Part shown: positions 45,703 to 56,882 of the stretch, in pieces
Numbering within the stretch: the first letter of the stretch is position 1
Layout: the number at the start of each line of letters is the position of its first letter
NCBI GenBank assembly: GCA_037039685.1
Contig: JAWNGF010000001.1
Coordinates: forward strand, 1 to 64,000
DNA from: Ceratobasidium sp. AG-K
Lineage: Eukaryota; Basidiomycota; Agaricomycetes; Cantharellales; Ceratobasidiaceae
Direction of reading: 5' to 3'
DNA length: 64,000 bases
Made by a program: the position numbers and the translations under genes
The notes under the pieces: model-generated
The model's database searches: none
What the model saw: only the letters and a program-made list of their open reading frames with translations
Told to the model about the DNA's origin: nothing

Positions 45703-48700
45703 ATGCCAGTTGCCGCTTTAGCCAAGTCGCTCCTGTTTCTCTTTGGTGCCGCTTCCCCAAGCGACACCTCGCCGTTTCAATGCCCACCTTGGACGTACCC
45801 TGTATGGCGGGAGAACTTTGGCCTCGCCCCTCTGCGTCCTGACGATGTGGAGCCTGATGAGCTGGTAGACGTTGATAGCGAGTTTGGCACCCAGGAATAC
45901 GCTCGCGCGGAGGACGGCTTTGTATTTTCGAAGCAGGCTCTCACCACTCTCACCGAATCCAAGGCTACGCTGCTCACAGACATCACACGCATGCGAGCCG
46001 AGAAATTCACTGATTTCTTCTGGAAGATGAGGCGTGAAGATGCCACAAGCTGCAAGCCAATTACATTTACCGTGGCGTCATTGCCGCGAGACCCTGGCGA
46101 ATCCCCGTTGATGAGAGAGAAGGGTTACGAGCAGTACCGTGAGGTGGTCCTGACGATGCTTAATAGGCGAGGCGGCATATTGTCACTAGTGGAGGAGGTG
46201 ATGGTCCGGCTTCGTGCTACCCCGGCAGAGAAGTGGAAGGATCTTCGGGATGCTGATAGGGTAAGAGTGGACTTTTATTCTTTTTTTATTATTCTTTTTC
46301 TCAGTTATTTAAACGCATTTATCCCGTGAACAACAGAAGCGAGGAGACCGCCGTATGTACCGGGACGAATACGATGTGCCGCTACCAACCGGGAAGTCAG
46401 TGTGTGATAGGCCGGATGTTTTGGCGGCTACGGGCCTAGGTTTATTTGGGGGTGGAGCCGTCGACCGCGGAGGCGATTTACTTCCTGAGTTTCAGAAGAC
46501 TGTACTGCTCCTCCTATACCGAAAATACGAAGGCCTGTATCGAAGGCTCAAAAATCTGATCAAGAGGTCGAAGAAACAACAAGCTCAATTTGACACTAGC
46601 CTGAAGGGTGAGCCATCAGCGGTGTTCTTGTTAGCATGACGCTCACTAGATTTCTGGCTTTCAGAGGCTTGTGAGGAGCATACGCCGGCGGCGCTGGGGG
46701 CCGTCTCTCAGGCACTGGTGGTATGGCGCAAAACCGCACAAGAGTCCCTCCAGTTTGAGGATCCACCATTTATGGAGCGGGAAAAGCATCTGAAAGAGCT
46801 CTGGGCCGAGTTGGGATTTGAGGAGGAGGTGGAGGTGGAGGTGAAGAGTAAGCAATCAACATACTGATTATCCTGTGAAGTTGCGTTGAATTGCAAACAG
46901 AACGAAGCAAAGGCCCCAGCAAGACAAAGTCCACACTTGGGATTGCCAGCGATGCTGAGATGCAAGCCGCATTCCAATACTACCTTGAGGACTATTGCAA
47001 CGCCATCGAGGCCAACGACGACGTTGTAGTTCCTAGCGAGCGACCGCTTGGCATGCACGATTTGGCCGAGGGACAGATAGACATAGGGGTCGATCACCTC
47101 AAGGACTGGACTACCGAGCAAGTCTGGGAGAGCTTGGGTCTACCTGGTGCGACTCAATTCCCTTTTGCCGAGCCAGGTAAGGAACTCCCAGAGGGGCTTT
47201 CCCACCTTTCAAAGGTCAAGGCCGAACCCAGGTGGCACCAAGTCGTTGGCGTCCACGCCATCCTGGAACGCGCCTTCACCAAGACTCTTGGAGAGCGGGG
47301 GCTTCCGACAATGTTGTGCGACGACGTGGGGCTCGGTAAGACTATGCAGATCATCGGGCTGTTCAGTTGGCTTGCGCACCTCTACGAGCAACAGGCGCTG
47401 GATAAGGACCATAGGCTCCCACCACCCCCGTTTACCATTGGTGAGATCAGGCTCTATTACGTGTCAATTGTGATCCTTTGACTGAATGATGCTTTCATAG
47501 CAAACAAAACTCCATACTTCGACGGGCTGAAAAGTGTACCCAAACTACCCTCCTTGATCATATTACCGCGGAGCCTGAGTGCGCAGTGGCTTGACCAGTT
47601 GATCTTGTTCACACAGCGGGGCAGCTTTGCTATTGTACGATACTCAAGCGAAAACGGCTCTCTGGAAAACTTTAGCAGCGATCCAGGAGGCTTGTACAGG
47701 GTAGCTGCTGGTTTGAAACTAGAGCGGTGCCACAAGGTGATCATCCTTGCTGACCAATCGGTGTGTTGGCTACCTTTGAAAAGCATAAAACAGAGCCTGA
47801 CCTTATAGTGATACAGGCTGTAGCAACGGAAGCCAAAAGGTGCTTGGTTCCCCCGCCTGCTTTCTTGAGAGGCAAGGCTGCACAATTTCAAGAAGCAAAG
47901 GGGGAGCCAGCAGCGTTCAGGCCAGGTATCAGGCCCGAGGGTTCTCTGTTGAGCATGTGCTTTCGTGTTGTAGCGATAGATGAGGCTCATAACCTCCGTA
48001 ACTGCGGCCACGCCCATCAGGGCATTCTCAAGATTACGTCAAACTCACACCTTATCATTGGAGCAACAGCGACACCGCTTTTCACGGGTCCCAAGGTATG
48101 AGCTCCTATGTCTCCAGGCTGATTCCAAGGATTGCCCAGTAGCAGCCAATGTTAACCCTTTGCTTCCAGGACCTTGCTGCGCAGGGCAGAATTCTCCGCT
48201 TCCCCCCAATGATTGGGGAGAGGGGGCAGGCTCTATGCAAGGAGATGCTCCATTCCATGCATGAGCGCGCTAAGGAGTGGGTTGCCAACACCCAAACAAT
48301 CATGAAGGGGGTGATCCAGCGGGAGGCTCGTCAGGCGGCGTCAGCTGCTGGCTTTGGTATCACCGACAACCAGTTTGCTCAACTACTCAAGGAGATGGAG
48401 CTGAAGTATCAAAGCGAGGACCAAATTAGCATTCAAAGGATGAAGTACGTATCACAACGAACCGTAGATATCATGGGACGAACAATGCGCCCAATCCTTG
48501 TTCGCCGGACTGCTGGTTCGCGGGACCCAAGCGGCAATCTGGTCCTAGAGTTGAAACCCTACACGATCGTCACTACCTGGTGCCCGCTGTCCAATGTGGA
48601 GCAAGAGGCGTTGTGTCGGGTCAATGAACAACACAGGATGTCTAGACTAAGGTAGTTAGCTACTCTGCCCATCAATTTTATTTCCCTTAGCTACTTTCAA

Positions 48701-51003
48701 GTTGCATATGAGTGGCGCATTGACCACCTTTCTCCTGCCCACCCCGTTCATCAGCCCATCCGAGAAGAAGGTCGCACAGAGCCATATCAAATGGACGGTA
48801 TGTACTTTTTATAAGGCTTTGTTGTAGAGCAAAAGTGTTGATCAACGTCCACTACAGAACTTCCTGCTTGACCAGAAGCACGCAGGCCTCCACCCCTTGA
48901 TTTTGACTTTGAGGCAACGCGAGAAAGATCAGGGCTTGAAGGAAGGCACACTCCTGAGCAAGTTGGCAGTAGACTGGGATGAAACTAACTTCGAACAGAA
49001 GGCATCGACTCGATTGCTCAAGATCGATGAAGTCCTTTGCCATTTCTGGGTGGGGAACCCAAAACCCCCTATGTTCAAGGAGGATGGGACGCGAGACCAC
49101 AAGGCGGTCGTGAACGACCCTCTGCCAAGCAAAACCAACCGGAAGTTCTTAATTTACGTTGCATACCGCTATCATAGGGACCTAATAGCAAAGGTGTGTA
49201 ACTCATGGCCCTTGGGGTAATGCGCGCGTCACTGACAGATCGTCTGTCCCTCACAGATGCTTCAAATCAAAGCGCGCGACTTTGTGACTTATGACGGCTC
49301 GATGACACTCAAACAACGCACAGATAGCGTCAACAGATTCAACAACGACCTGCACTGCCGCATCATGATCATAAGTAATGTGGGTTCTGCTGGACTAAAC
49401 CTGACCGCGGCATCAGTCGTCATCTTCGTGGTAATTAATTGTACATGCTTTATTGGTATTGCTGGTGGCTGATGTTTTCAATCAGAGCGGTGTGTGGTCG
49501 GGGCAGGAGAAATGGCAAATCATTGGCTGGCTTTGGCGTTATGGTCAACAACGGGACGTGGTAATCATGGAGCTGGTTGCACCAGGTGGCATTGACCTTG
49601 CCTTGCAGGGCTACGCGGACGGAAAGACTTCCATGGCAGATATGTTCTTGCTGTCAGAGGCCCAACTGCGCCAGGCATACTTGCAGATCACCACTCCTGA
49701 TGAAGACGATGGGCAGGAGATCGATGCCCCAGAGGCTTTTGTCAACCAACCTCCCAAGTGCGCTACCACAAGCAGCCGGAAGCGCAAGAATGATAGCAAG
49801 AACCGCAATCAAACAGAGCAGAGTGACAGGAAGATGGATGAAGGCAGAGGGATTGAGATGCAGGGCTCGGATGAGGATTTGGCTGGACCCTCAAATCCGA
49901 CCAAGCGGGCCAAGACAAGCAAGAAAGCCCGTGAGGAAGTAGAAAAGAAGGGGGCATCCAGGAAGAACACAGGGCAAGCAAGTCAACAGGCAAGTCTGTT
50001 ATTTCTTGATCAAGTGTTGGAATCTGACTAGGTGATTCAGAAGGCCCAGGGGACAACAACTGCCAAGCAACCTGCGACTGTTTCAAGTAATACCCCTGCA
50101 CCCAAGAGCAGGGTACACAGCAATGCTTCCAGAAAGCACAAGGTGGATCCAGCATTTGACGAGTCGGGCAGTAAGGTAAAGGCTATTCCCTTTACCCACC
50201 CCCAGTGTCTAACTGCCCATTCCAGCAGCGCAAAGAGCCTTCCACAATGCAAGGGGATGCCGTGATCCCTCGCTTGTCCCAACTTCAGACTGATAGCGTC
50301 ACACAAAGCACAGGGCGCCCAAAGCAGAAGGTTGCGCAGGCAGCAGCAGCTGGTATAGGTTGGAAGGTAAGGATACTGCCACCTACCAAAAATGGTACCA
50401 TCTGACCAGCACGCCCAGAAGGCAACAAACCCTATGGACATTGATAAGCTTACCAGTGTGCTGGACGCATCCCAGCTTAACACGACAGCCCAAGCTTCAA
50501 GCGGCATACTTCCTGGACCAACAATGCCGCAGTCATCCTATGAATTGAGCCAAGCACCACTGCAGGAGCAAGGTGCATCAGTAAAGCCGAAGCCCAGGAT
50601 TGTTCCTCATCAGGTAGTCATGACCAACAGCCCAGAGCACAATCTGTTTGACCTGTCACACCAGCAAAGGGGCCCAGGGCTTGGACAGGGAGGCGGAAAC
50701 GTGGCTTGCGAGGAGGACCTGACTATGCTGCTCAATGCCCCTGTGGCTTCAAAGGTAGGTGGGAGCTCGAGGAAGCGATCAGGGTTTGCTTTGCCAAGTG
50801 CACGGAAGTGGGCAGCAGGAGCAGCAGGCAAAGCTAAGCAAGGGTTGTTGGCCACTGGGACTTCGTCTCAGAATCATGTGGATGCAACTATGCTTTTTTT
50901 GGAGGATGAGAGCTCTCAGTTTCCAAAGAAGGCATTGCGATTGCCTGCCACATTGAGTTCCAAGGGCAAGGACACAATGAATGGGGGTTCTTGGTCTGGC
51001 TGA
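45703..51003 (+). CDS. SNF2-type ATPase/helicase-like protein
   Basis: Large spliced gene, more than 1,400 codons in over ten exons. A novel N-terminal half (about 45703-47200) precedes the SNF2 core. Motif I is CDDVGLGKTMQIIG (47320-47343), Ia is SLIILPRSLSAQWLDQ, II is AIDEAHNLRN (DEAH at 47979-47990) and III is GATATPLFTG. The second lobe has FVTYDGSMTLKQRTDSVNRF, IISNVGSAGLNLTAAS (motif V) and WLWRYGQQRDVVIMEL (motif VI). SNF2 proteins translocate on DNA to move nucleosomes or other proteins. Motif I has DDV where most have DEM, and motif VI lacks the usual GRxHR pair. The C-terminal third is Lys/Ser/Gln-rich and disordered with basic patches. Start uncertain (see upstream entry). No bromo, chromo or RING domain was seen. 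It borders a large satellite array. Confidence 0.8.
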
Positions 51004-51796
51004 ATAAGCCTACATGTATCTCCAATAGGCAGTCAGACGTTATGTTTCACTTAAAGCAAGCTTAGACCAATAAGTTATCCAACAAGTGATGGTGTATGGT
51101 TCTCAAGCACATGTGCCCCAGTCCGCTATGTACACTCTCACATGCACCTCCCATGAACTAAGGTGCACATGATGAATGTCCTGCTAGGATGGATTGTTAG
51201 GACTGACGGGTTGTTGTTGTTGTCTTTGTATGGATTATTAGTCAATGCCACCATGTAATTTCACCCACATCATGAAAATGAAAATTTCTTACCCATGTAT
51301 TCTTAGCCTGCACTTGAGTGTCTCATTGGCACAAACTACTAAGTGCGGCACTGAAAATAGGTGAGCACAGGCTGGAGCCCGGCAGACCCACCTTTGATTT
51401 TACATACGTTTATCTACATGCAAAACGCACCAGAAGGGTGACTCTGTGTGCACCCAGCTAAAATAGTTGTGTCACTCACTGAAATTACATGTGCGTGCCA
51501 TGTAATTTGCACCCAGCCCACTCACCTAGTTTGAGGTGGGGCGCCTTTCACTGTGGCATGAATGAGAATTGGCTAAGTCCCTGGCTTTCCAATGCTCATT
51601 TCTCTGACATAAAAGGGGCAGGTTGCTGCGCCTAAGAACTGAAAATAAGTGCCAAATACAGGAAGTCAAAGGCAAGCTCTTCATTGGACATGTGCATGCA
51701 ATTGGTACTGGTACATGCAAACAACATAAGCGCATGGGCAGCACATGGTGACTAAGCAGCGGATAGACAGCAGCAGAACCAGTGTGTGGACTCCAT
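51004..51796. other. spacer between the SNF2 gene and the satellite
   Basis: No gene. Scattered TACATG/CATGTGC words and half-palindromes resemble degenerate satellite sequence, suggesting an eroded array edge. Confidence 0.45.
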
Positions 51797-53146
51797 GTAA
51801 AGTTAGTGCATACATTGCATGTGCCTGTGGTACAGAGCCTACTGACAATGTTTGCTCACCCTGGCTGGAGTGGGCTGCCGCTACTATGAGTGCGTACCAT
51901 GTATGCACATGCAAGTGGTGCACTTTCCAGCTAGTTTCCCAGTCAGTCAGTAAAGTGAAGCTCCACTATGTGCGTACTATGTATGCACAAGCATTAGCGG
52001 CAACCCACTCAGGTCAGGGTGGGTGCACGTGACTCATGTGTCTGTACTGGATAAGTGCGTACAATGTATGCACATGCGCTGCGTGTTGTGGTTAACTAGT
52101 TGATGGGCCTGAACACAAGTGGTGCGCAGACGCTGCCTGTAGCTGGTGCGTACTTTGTATGCACCTGTGGTATGGAGCCAACTAATCATGTGCACTCACC
52201 CTGACCTGAGTGGGCTGCCACTACTATGAGTGCGTACTATGTACGCACACACAAGTGGTGCACTTTTCAGCTAGTTTCCTGGTCAATCAGTAGAGTGAAG
52301 TTCCACTATGTGCATACATAGTACGCACAAGCATTAGCAGCCACCCACTCAGGTCCAGGTGAGTGCATGTGACCCATGTGTCTGTACTTGATAAGTGCGT
52401 ACATTGTATGCACATGCGCTGCGCGTTGCGGTTAACTAGTTGATGGGCCTGAACACAAGGAGTGCGCAGACACTGCCTGTAGCTGGTGCGTACTTTGTAT
52501 GCACCTGTGGTATGGAGCCAACTAATCATGTGCGCTCACCCTGACCTGAGTGGGCTGCCGCTACTATGAGTGCATACTATGTACGCACATGCAAGTGGTG
52601 CACTTTTCAGCTAGTTTCCTAGTCAATCAGTAGAGTGAAGCTCCACTAAGTGTATACAATGTATGCACAAGCAATAGCAGCAACCCACTCAGGTCAGGGT
52701 GAGTGCACGTGACTCATGTGTCTGTACTGGATAAGTGCGTACAATGTATGCACATGCGCTGCGTGATGAGGTTAACTAGTGGATGGGCCTGAACACAAGT
52801 GGTGCGCAGATGCTGCCTGTAGCTGATGCATGCTTTGTATGCACCTGTGGTATGGAGCCAACTAATCATGTGCGCTCACCCTGACCTGAGTGGGCTGCCA
52901 CTACTATGAGTGCATACTATGTACGCACATGCAAGTGGTGCACTTTCCAGCTAGTTTCCTAGTCAGTCAGTAGAGTGAAGCTCCACTATGTGCGTACATA
53001 GTACGCACAAGCATTAGCGGCAACCTACTCAGGTCAGGGTGAGTGCATGGGACTCATGTGTCTGTACTGGATAAGTTCGTACATTGTATGCACATGCACT
53101 GTGCGTTGTGGTTAACTAGTCGATGAGCCTGAACACAAGTGGTGCG
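51797..53146. repeat. 340-bp satellite array, left part (about four units)
   Basis: The phrase CTGCCTGTAGCTG recurs at about 52134, 52474 and 52814, giving a period of 340 bp. Units are about 90-95% alike by eye. Each unit holds four copies of a 19-bp palindrome of the form GTGCRTAC-NNN-GTAYGCAC spaced about 80-90 bp apart, for example at 52230, 52310 and 52396. The array is interrupted at 53146 by an LTR retroelement and resumes at 55961. Confidence 0.9.
53142..53146. repeat. target-site duplication, left copy
   Basis: GTGCG precedes the left LTR, and GTGTG at 55961-55965 follows the right LTR (one mismatch). Satellite sequence resumes directly with CAGACG, as in uninterrupted units. Confidence 0.75.
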
Positions 53147-53416
53147 TTTTGGGATATGCGCAGTGTCGGGCTGAGAATCAATGTAACTCAGCTCGTGCTA
53201 CTAAGAGTAGAGAACTGTGCATGTATATACCTGGGAATCCATGTAACTACAGGTAATATAAGCAATAGGAAAAAATGAAAATATAAAACTAAATCATACC
53301 TCAGCTCATGCTACTAAGAGTAGAGAACTGAGGGTAAAATTTCCGCAAAGCATGCGTCCATGTGAACACAATCACGTGATGCGCATATATCTACGTATAA
53401 GACTGTATATTCAACA
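53147..53416 (-). repeat. 3' LTR of the copia element
   Basis: 270 bp, beginning TGTTGAATATAC on the minus strand. It differs from the other LTR at nine positions (about 97% identity), seven of them transitions. It contains two copies of a roughly 30-bp direct repeat around CTACTAAGAGTAGAGAACTG. Confidence 0.9.
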
Positions 53417-53454
53417 CGCCCACTCAGGATTAGACGAAAAATGAAAAGAAAGCT

Positions 53455-55725
53455 TCAAAACATTCGCATCCCAGTAACGAAACCAGGGAATTTGACGCGT
53501 CCGAGTGGTTTGGTAAGCGCATCGGTGACCTGTTGGTCGGTCGGAATAAATTGAAGGTCGACTTTGCAAAGTGCAACTACTTCTCGAATAAAGTGATGTT
53601 TTACTCGAATGTGCTTCGTATTTTGATGATTTACGGGATTCTTGGCTAATGCGATACTCAATTGATTGTCGGTAAGCAAGGTTGTCGGACCTTCCGATAA
53701 GTACCCGAGCTCGTCAAGGAATTGACAAAGCCAAATCAATTGGCGGGCGGCGCTCGCGGCGGCAACATATTCGGCCTTGGTACTCGATAGTGAAATCGTT
53801 GGCTGCTTACATGACGACCAAGCGACGTTTCCTCCGGCTCGTTGGAAGATCCAACCAGTAGTTGATCGACTCGTATTAGGATCGCCAGCGTGGTCTGAGT
53901 CGACATATCCGATTGGCTTTGACAATTTTGATCGTTCAAATACGATCCCGATTGCTTTTGTGCCTTGTAGGTACCGTAGAACCCGCTTGAATGCTGACCA
54001 ATGCTTGTCGCCAGGATTAGCGGCATGTTGGGCAAGCAGTCCGGTCGCGAAAGTGATGTCGGGGCGGGTCGAAATCATGGCATACATGAGCGATCCGACT
54101 CCACGCTGATAAAGCATTCGATTGACGGTAGGAGTATCGAGTTTGGGCAGGTTTGGCGATTCGGCCATTGGTGTGTCCCATGATTTGGACTCGCTCATAC
54201 TGAATCAAGCTAGTATGTCGCTAATATAACGCATTTGACAAATTTTGAGTGTGCCTGCACCACGATTACGCTCGATTTCGACTCCAACAAATATGCGTGC
54301 CTCGCCTAGATCGACAATATTGAACGATTTTCGCATTTTCGACTTGATTTCCTCTAGAAACAAGAGAGGTTTGCCAGCTAGGAGCATATCGTTGACATGA
54401 GCTAAGATTATCGCCAAATTATCACCATCCCTCTGAATGAACACGGCGTGATCACTCTTGGTCCTCATGAATCTGATTGATTCAAGTACTTCCTTAAGTC
54501 GAAGGTAGAACGCTTGGGCGGCTTGTTTCAGACCGTATAATGCCTTAACGAGTTGCCAGACGTAATTGCCTTTGGTGAATCCCTCTGGTTGCTCCATCTA
54601 GAGCTCTTCCTCGACGACGCCGTGTAGGAACGCCGTTTTGATGTCGAGCTGAAGGAGCTCGAGGTCTTCGCTTGCGACAATGCTGAAAAGCACCCTATAT
54701 GCGTCTGATGCAGCTACTGGCGACGAAATTTCGACGTAATCGACACCCAGAGCCTGCCAGAAGCCCTTGGCGATGAGTCGGGCCTTGTACTTGAGGATCT
54801 CGCCATCGACGTTGCGCTTGTATGCATATACCCAGCAGCATTTGATAACCTTTTTGTGAGTAGGTCAATCAGCCGGTTTCCAAACTTTGTGCTCAGTGAT
54901 TGATTTAATTTCTTCGATCATAGCTTCGAGCCATAAATTGGCGTCTGGACGTGCCATTGCCTCGGCATAGGTATCGGGTGGATGCTCAATTAATGCATTC
55001 AGGGCATTCTCAGTCGGTGGCTTATTGGCTCGCATGGCAGTTTCATTCTGCTTGCCCACTTCAGCTCCGTATCGTACTGGCAGTCTCGTAACTCGACCTG
55101 ATTGACACGGCGGCTCTGGCTCGACTACTGGCTCTGGCTCGGATTCTTGCTGGCTTACTGGCTCTTGGCATTCTTGCTCTGGCTCGGCGGCAGTTTCAGG
55201 CGTCGGCTCGGGGTGTTCCTGATTGCCCACTTGCTCTGGGAACTCGTCCTCAAAGTCTTCGATAATAACTCGCTGCTGTGTCTTGCCTCCCTCCTCAAAT
55301 ACAACGTCACGTGGGGTGGTTATGCAACCAATTGATTGCTGAATCAGGATGTGCACTTTGCGATTCGGGGCGAATCCAAGGTAAGTACACTCGAACAATC
55401 GCAGTTGAAGCTTGGTACGTTGACTGTCGGGTACTCGAGCCCATGCCTTGCAGCCAAAAGTCCGAAGTCGGGAAACATCGGGTAACTTGCCTGTGAAAAC
55501 TTCGTCCGGGGTTTTGCCATCAAGTGACCGTTTCGGCGTGACATTCCAGATATATGCGGTGTGCATAATCGCAAATCCCCAATATTTGTTGGGTAAGTTG
55601 GCATCCGATCGCATCATTGGAGTAGTAATGTTTACAGCATTAACTGGGTCCTCTTCTTCTTCACTTTTGACGCTACCAGGGCTCATAACCTCTTGGGATA
55701 TGCACAGTGTCGGGCTGAGAATCAA
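53455..55725 (-). pseudogene. copia pol remnant (integrase end, reverse transcriptase, RNase H)
   Basis: All pieces lie in one frame of 757 codons interrupted by stops at 54865-54867, 54598-54600 and 54205-54207. The first part has NLPNKYWGFAIMHTAYIWN and KTPDEVFTGKLPDVSRLRTFGCKA, the C-terminal side of a copia integrase. An acidic Pro/Glu/Gln linker follows. The second part has LQLDIKTAFLHG and MEQPEGF...ALYGLKQAAQAFY of reverse transcriptase. Its active-site strand reads AHVNDMLLAG where copia has YVDD (54388-54399), so one catalytic Asp is Asn. The third part has TRPDITFATGLLAQ, GYVDSDHAGD and SLSSTKAEYVAAA of RNase H. The integrase catalytic core, protease and gag are deleted. Two stops (54205 and 54865) lie where TGA could come from CGA. 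Confidence 0.88.
55675..55690 (-). other. primer-binding site, initiator tRNA-Met anticodon arm
   Basis: Directly inside the 5' LTR the minus strand reads GGTTATGAGCCCTGG, complementary to the anticodon stem-loop of initiator tRNA-Met (GGGCUCAUAACC). This is the half-tRNA priming arrangement known for Drosophila copia and Ty5. Confidence 0.75.
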
Positions 55726-55960
55726 TGTAACTCAGCTCGTGCTACTAAGAGTAGAGAACTGTGCATGTATATACCTGAGAATCAATGTAACTACAGGTAA
55801 TATAAGCAATAGGAAAAAATGAAAATATAAAACTAAATCCTACCTCAGCTCGTGCTACTAAGAGTAGAGAACTGAGGATAAAATTTCCGCAAAGTGTGCG
55901 TCCATGTGAACACAATCACGTGATGCGCATATATCTACGTATAAGACTGTATATTCAACA
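55691..55960 (-). repeat. 5' LTR of the copia element
   Basis: 270 bp, same length as the other LTR and co-linear with no gaps. It ends on the plus strand with TATTCAACA, followed by the TSD GTGTG. Confidence 0.9.
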
Positions 55961-56600
55961 GTGTGCAGACGTGGCCTGTAGCTGGTGCATACTTTGTATG
56001 CACCTGTGGTATGGAGCCAACTAATCATGTGCACTCACCCTGACCTGAGTGGGCTGCCGCTACTATGAGTGCATACTATGTACACACATGCAAGTGGTGC
56101 ACTTTCCAGCTAGTTTCCCAGTCAGTCAGTAGAGTGAAGCTCCACTATGTGCGTACATAGTATGCACAAGCATTAGCAGCAACCCACTCAGGTCAGGGTG
56201 AGTGCACGTGACTCATGTGTCTGTACTTGATAAGTATGTACAATGTATGCACCTGGGCTGCACATTGTGGTTAACTAGTGGCTGGGCCTGAACACAAGTG
56301 GTGTGCAGACGCTGCCTGTAGCTGGTGTGTACTTTGTATGCACCTGTGGTATGGAGCCAACTAATCATGTGCACTCACCCTGACCTGAGTGGGCTGCTGC
56401 TACTATGAGTGTGTACTATGTACGCACACACAAGTGGTGCACTTTTCAGCCAGTTTCCTAGTCAGTCAGTAGAGTGAAGCTCCACTATGTGTGTACAATG
56501 TATGCACAAGCATTCACAGCAACCCACTCAGGTCAGGGTGAGTGCATGTGACTCATGTGTCTGCACTCACCCTAACTTGAATGGTCCAACACTTTGACTT
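55961..56600. repeat. 340-bp satellite array, right part (about 1.8 units)
   Basis: It resumes exactly where the left part stops (GCAGACG...CCTGTAGCTGGTG). The GCTGGTG(C/T)(A/G)TACTTTGTATGCAC palindrome recurs at about 55981 and 56321. From about 56560 it decays into a shorter repeat (CACTCACCCTAAC(C/T)TGAATGGTCCAACACT), present twice. Confidence 0.85.
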
Positions 56601-56708
56601 GTACAAGTGCAGGAATGCTGGTCGCATGCACTCACCCTAACCTGAATGGTCCAACACTGCAGCTTGTGCATACATAGTATGCAGATTATATTGCTTCACT
56701 CAACTGCA

Positions 56709-56882
56709 CTTTACCTGTCCCCTCCCTACCTTGCCTCTCCTTACCTGTCCCCTCCCTACCTGTCCCCTCCCTACCTGGCCCCTCCCTACCTGGCCCCTCC
56801 CTACCTGGTGCCTCCCTACCTGGTACCTCCCTACCTTGCCTCTCCCTCCCTGGCCTCTCCCTACCTGGTGCCTCCCTACCTA
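56709..56882. repeat. C-rich 15-bp minisatellite
   Basis: About 12 tandem copies of CCTCCCTACCTGGCC and variants (CCTGTCC, CCTGGTG, CCTTGCC). The strand is almost free of G runs on one side and could form unusual structures. It may be a boundary of the satellite domain. Confidence 0.85.

Larger units (their letters stand above)
53147..55960 (-). mobile_element. Ty1/copia LTR retroelement, defective, nested in the satellite
   Basis: Two 270-bp LTRs enclose about 2.3 kb read on the minus strand. Order on the minus strand is 5' LTR, primer-binding site, remnant gag/integrase, reverse transcriptase, RNase H, 3' LTR, the pol order of copia elements. Gag, protease and most of integrase are missing. 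Three in-frame stops and a mutated polymerase site make it non-autonomous. The TSD of 5 bp marks one insertion into a satellite unit. Confidence 0.9.

Noticed and set aside
51797..56600. CRISPR-like array
   Set aside because: The repeats are 340-bp satellite units in a eukaryotic genome with no short repeat-spacer pattern.
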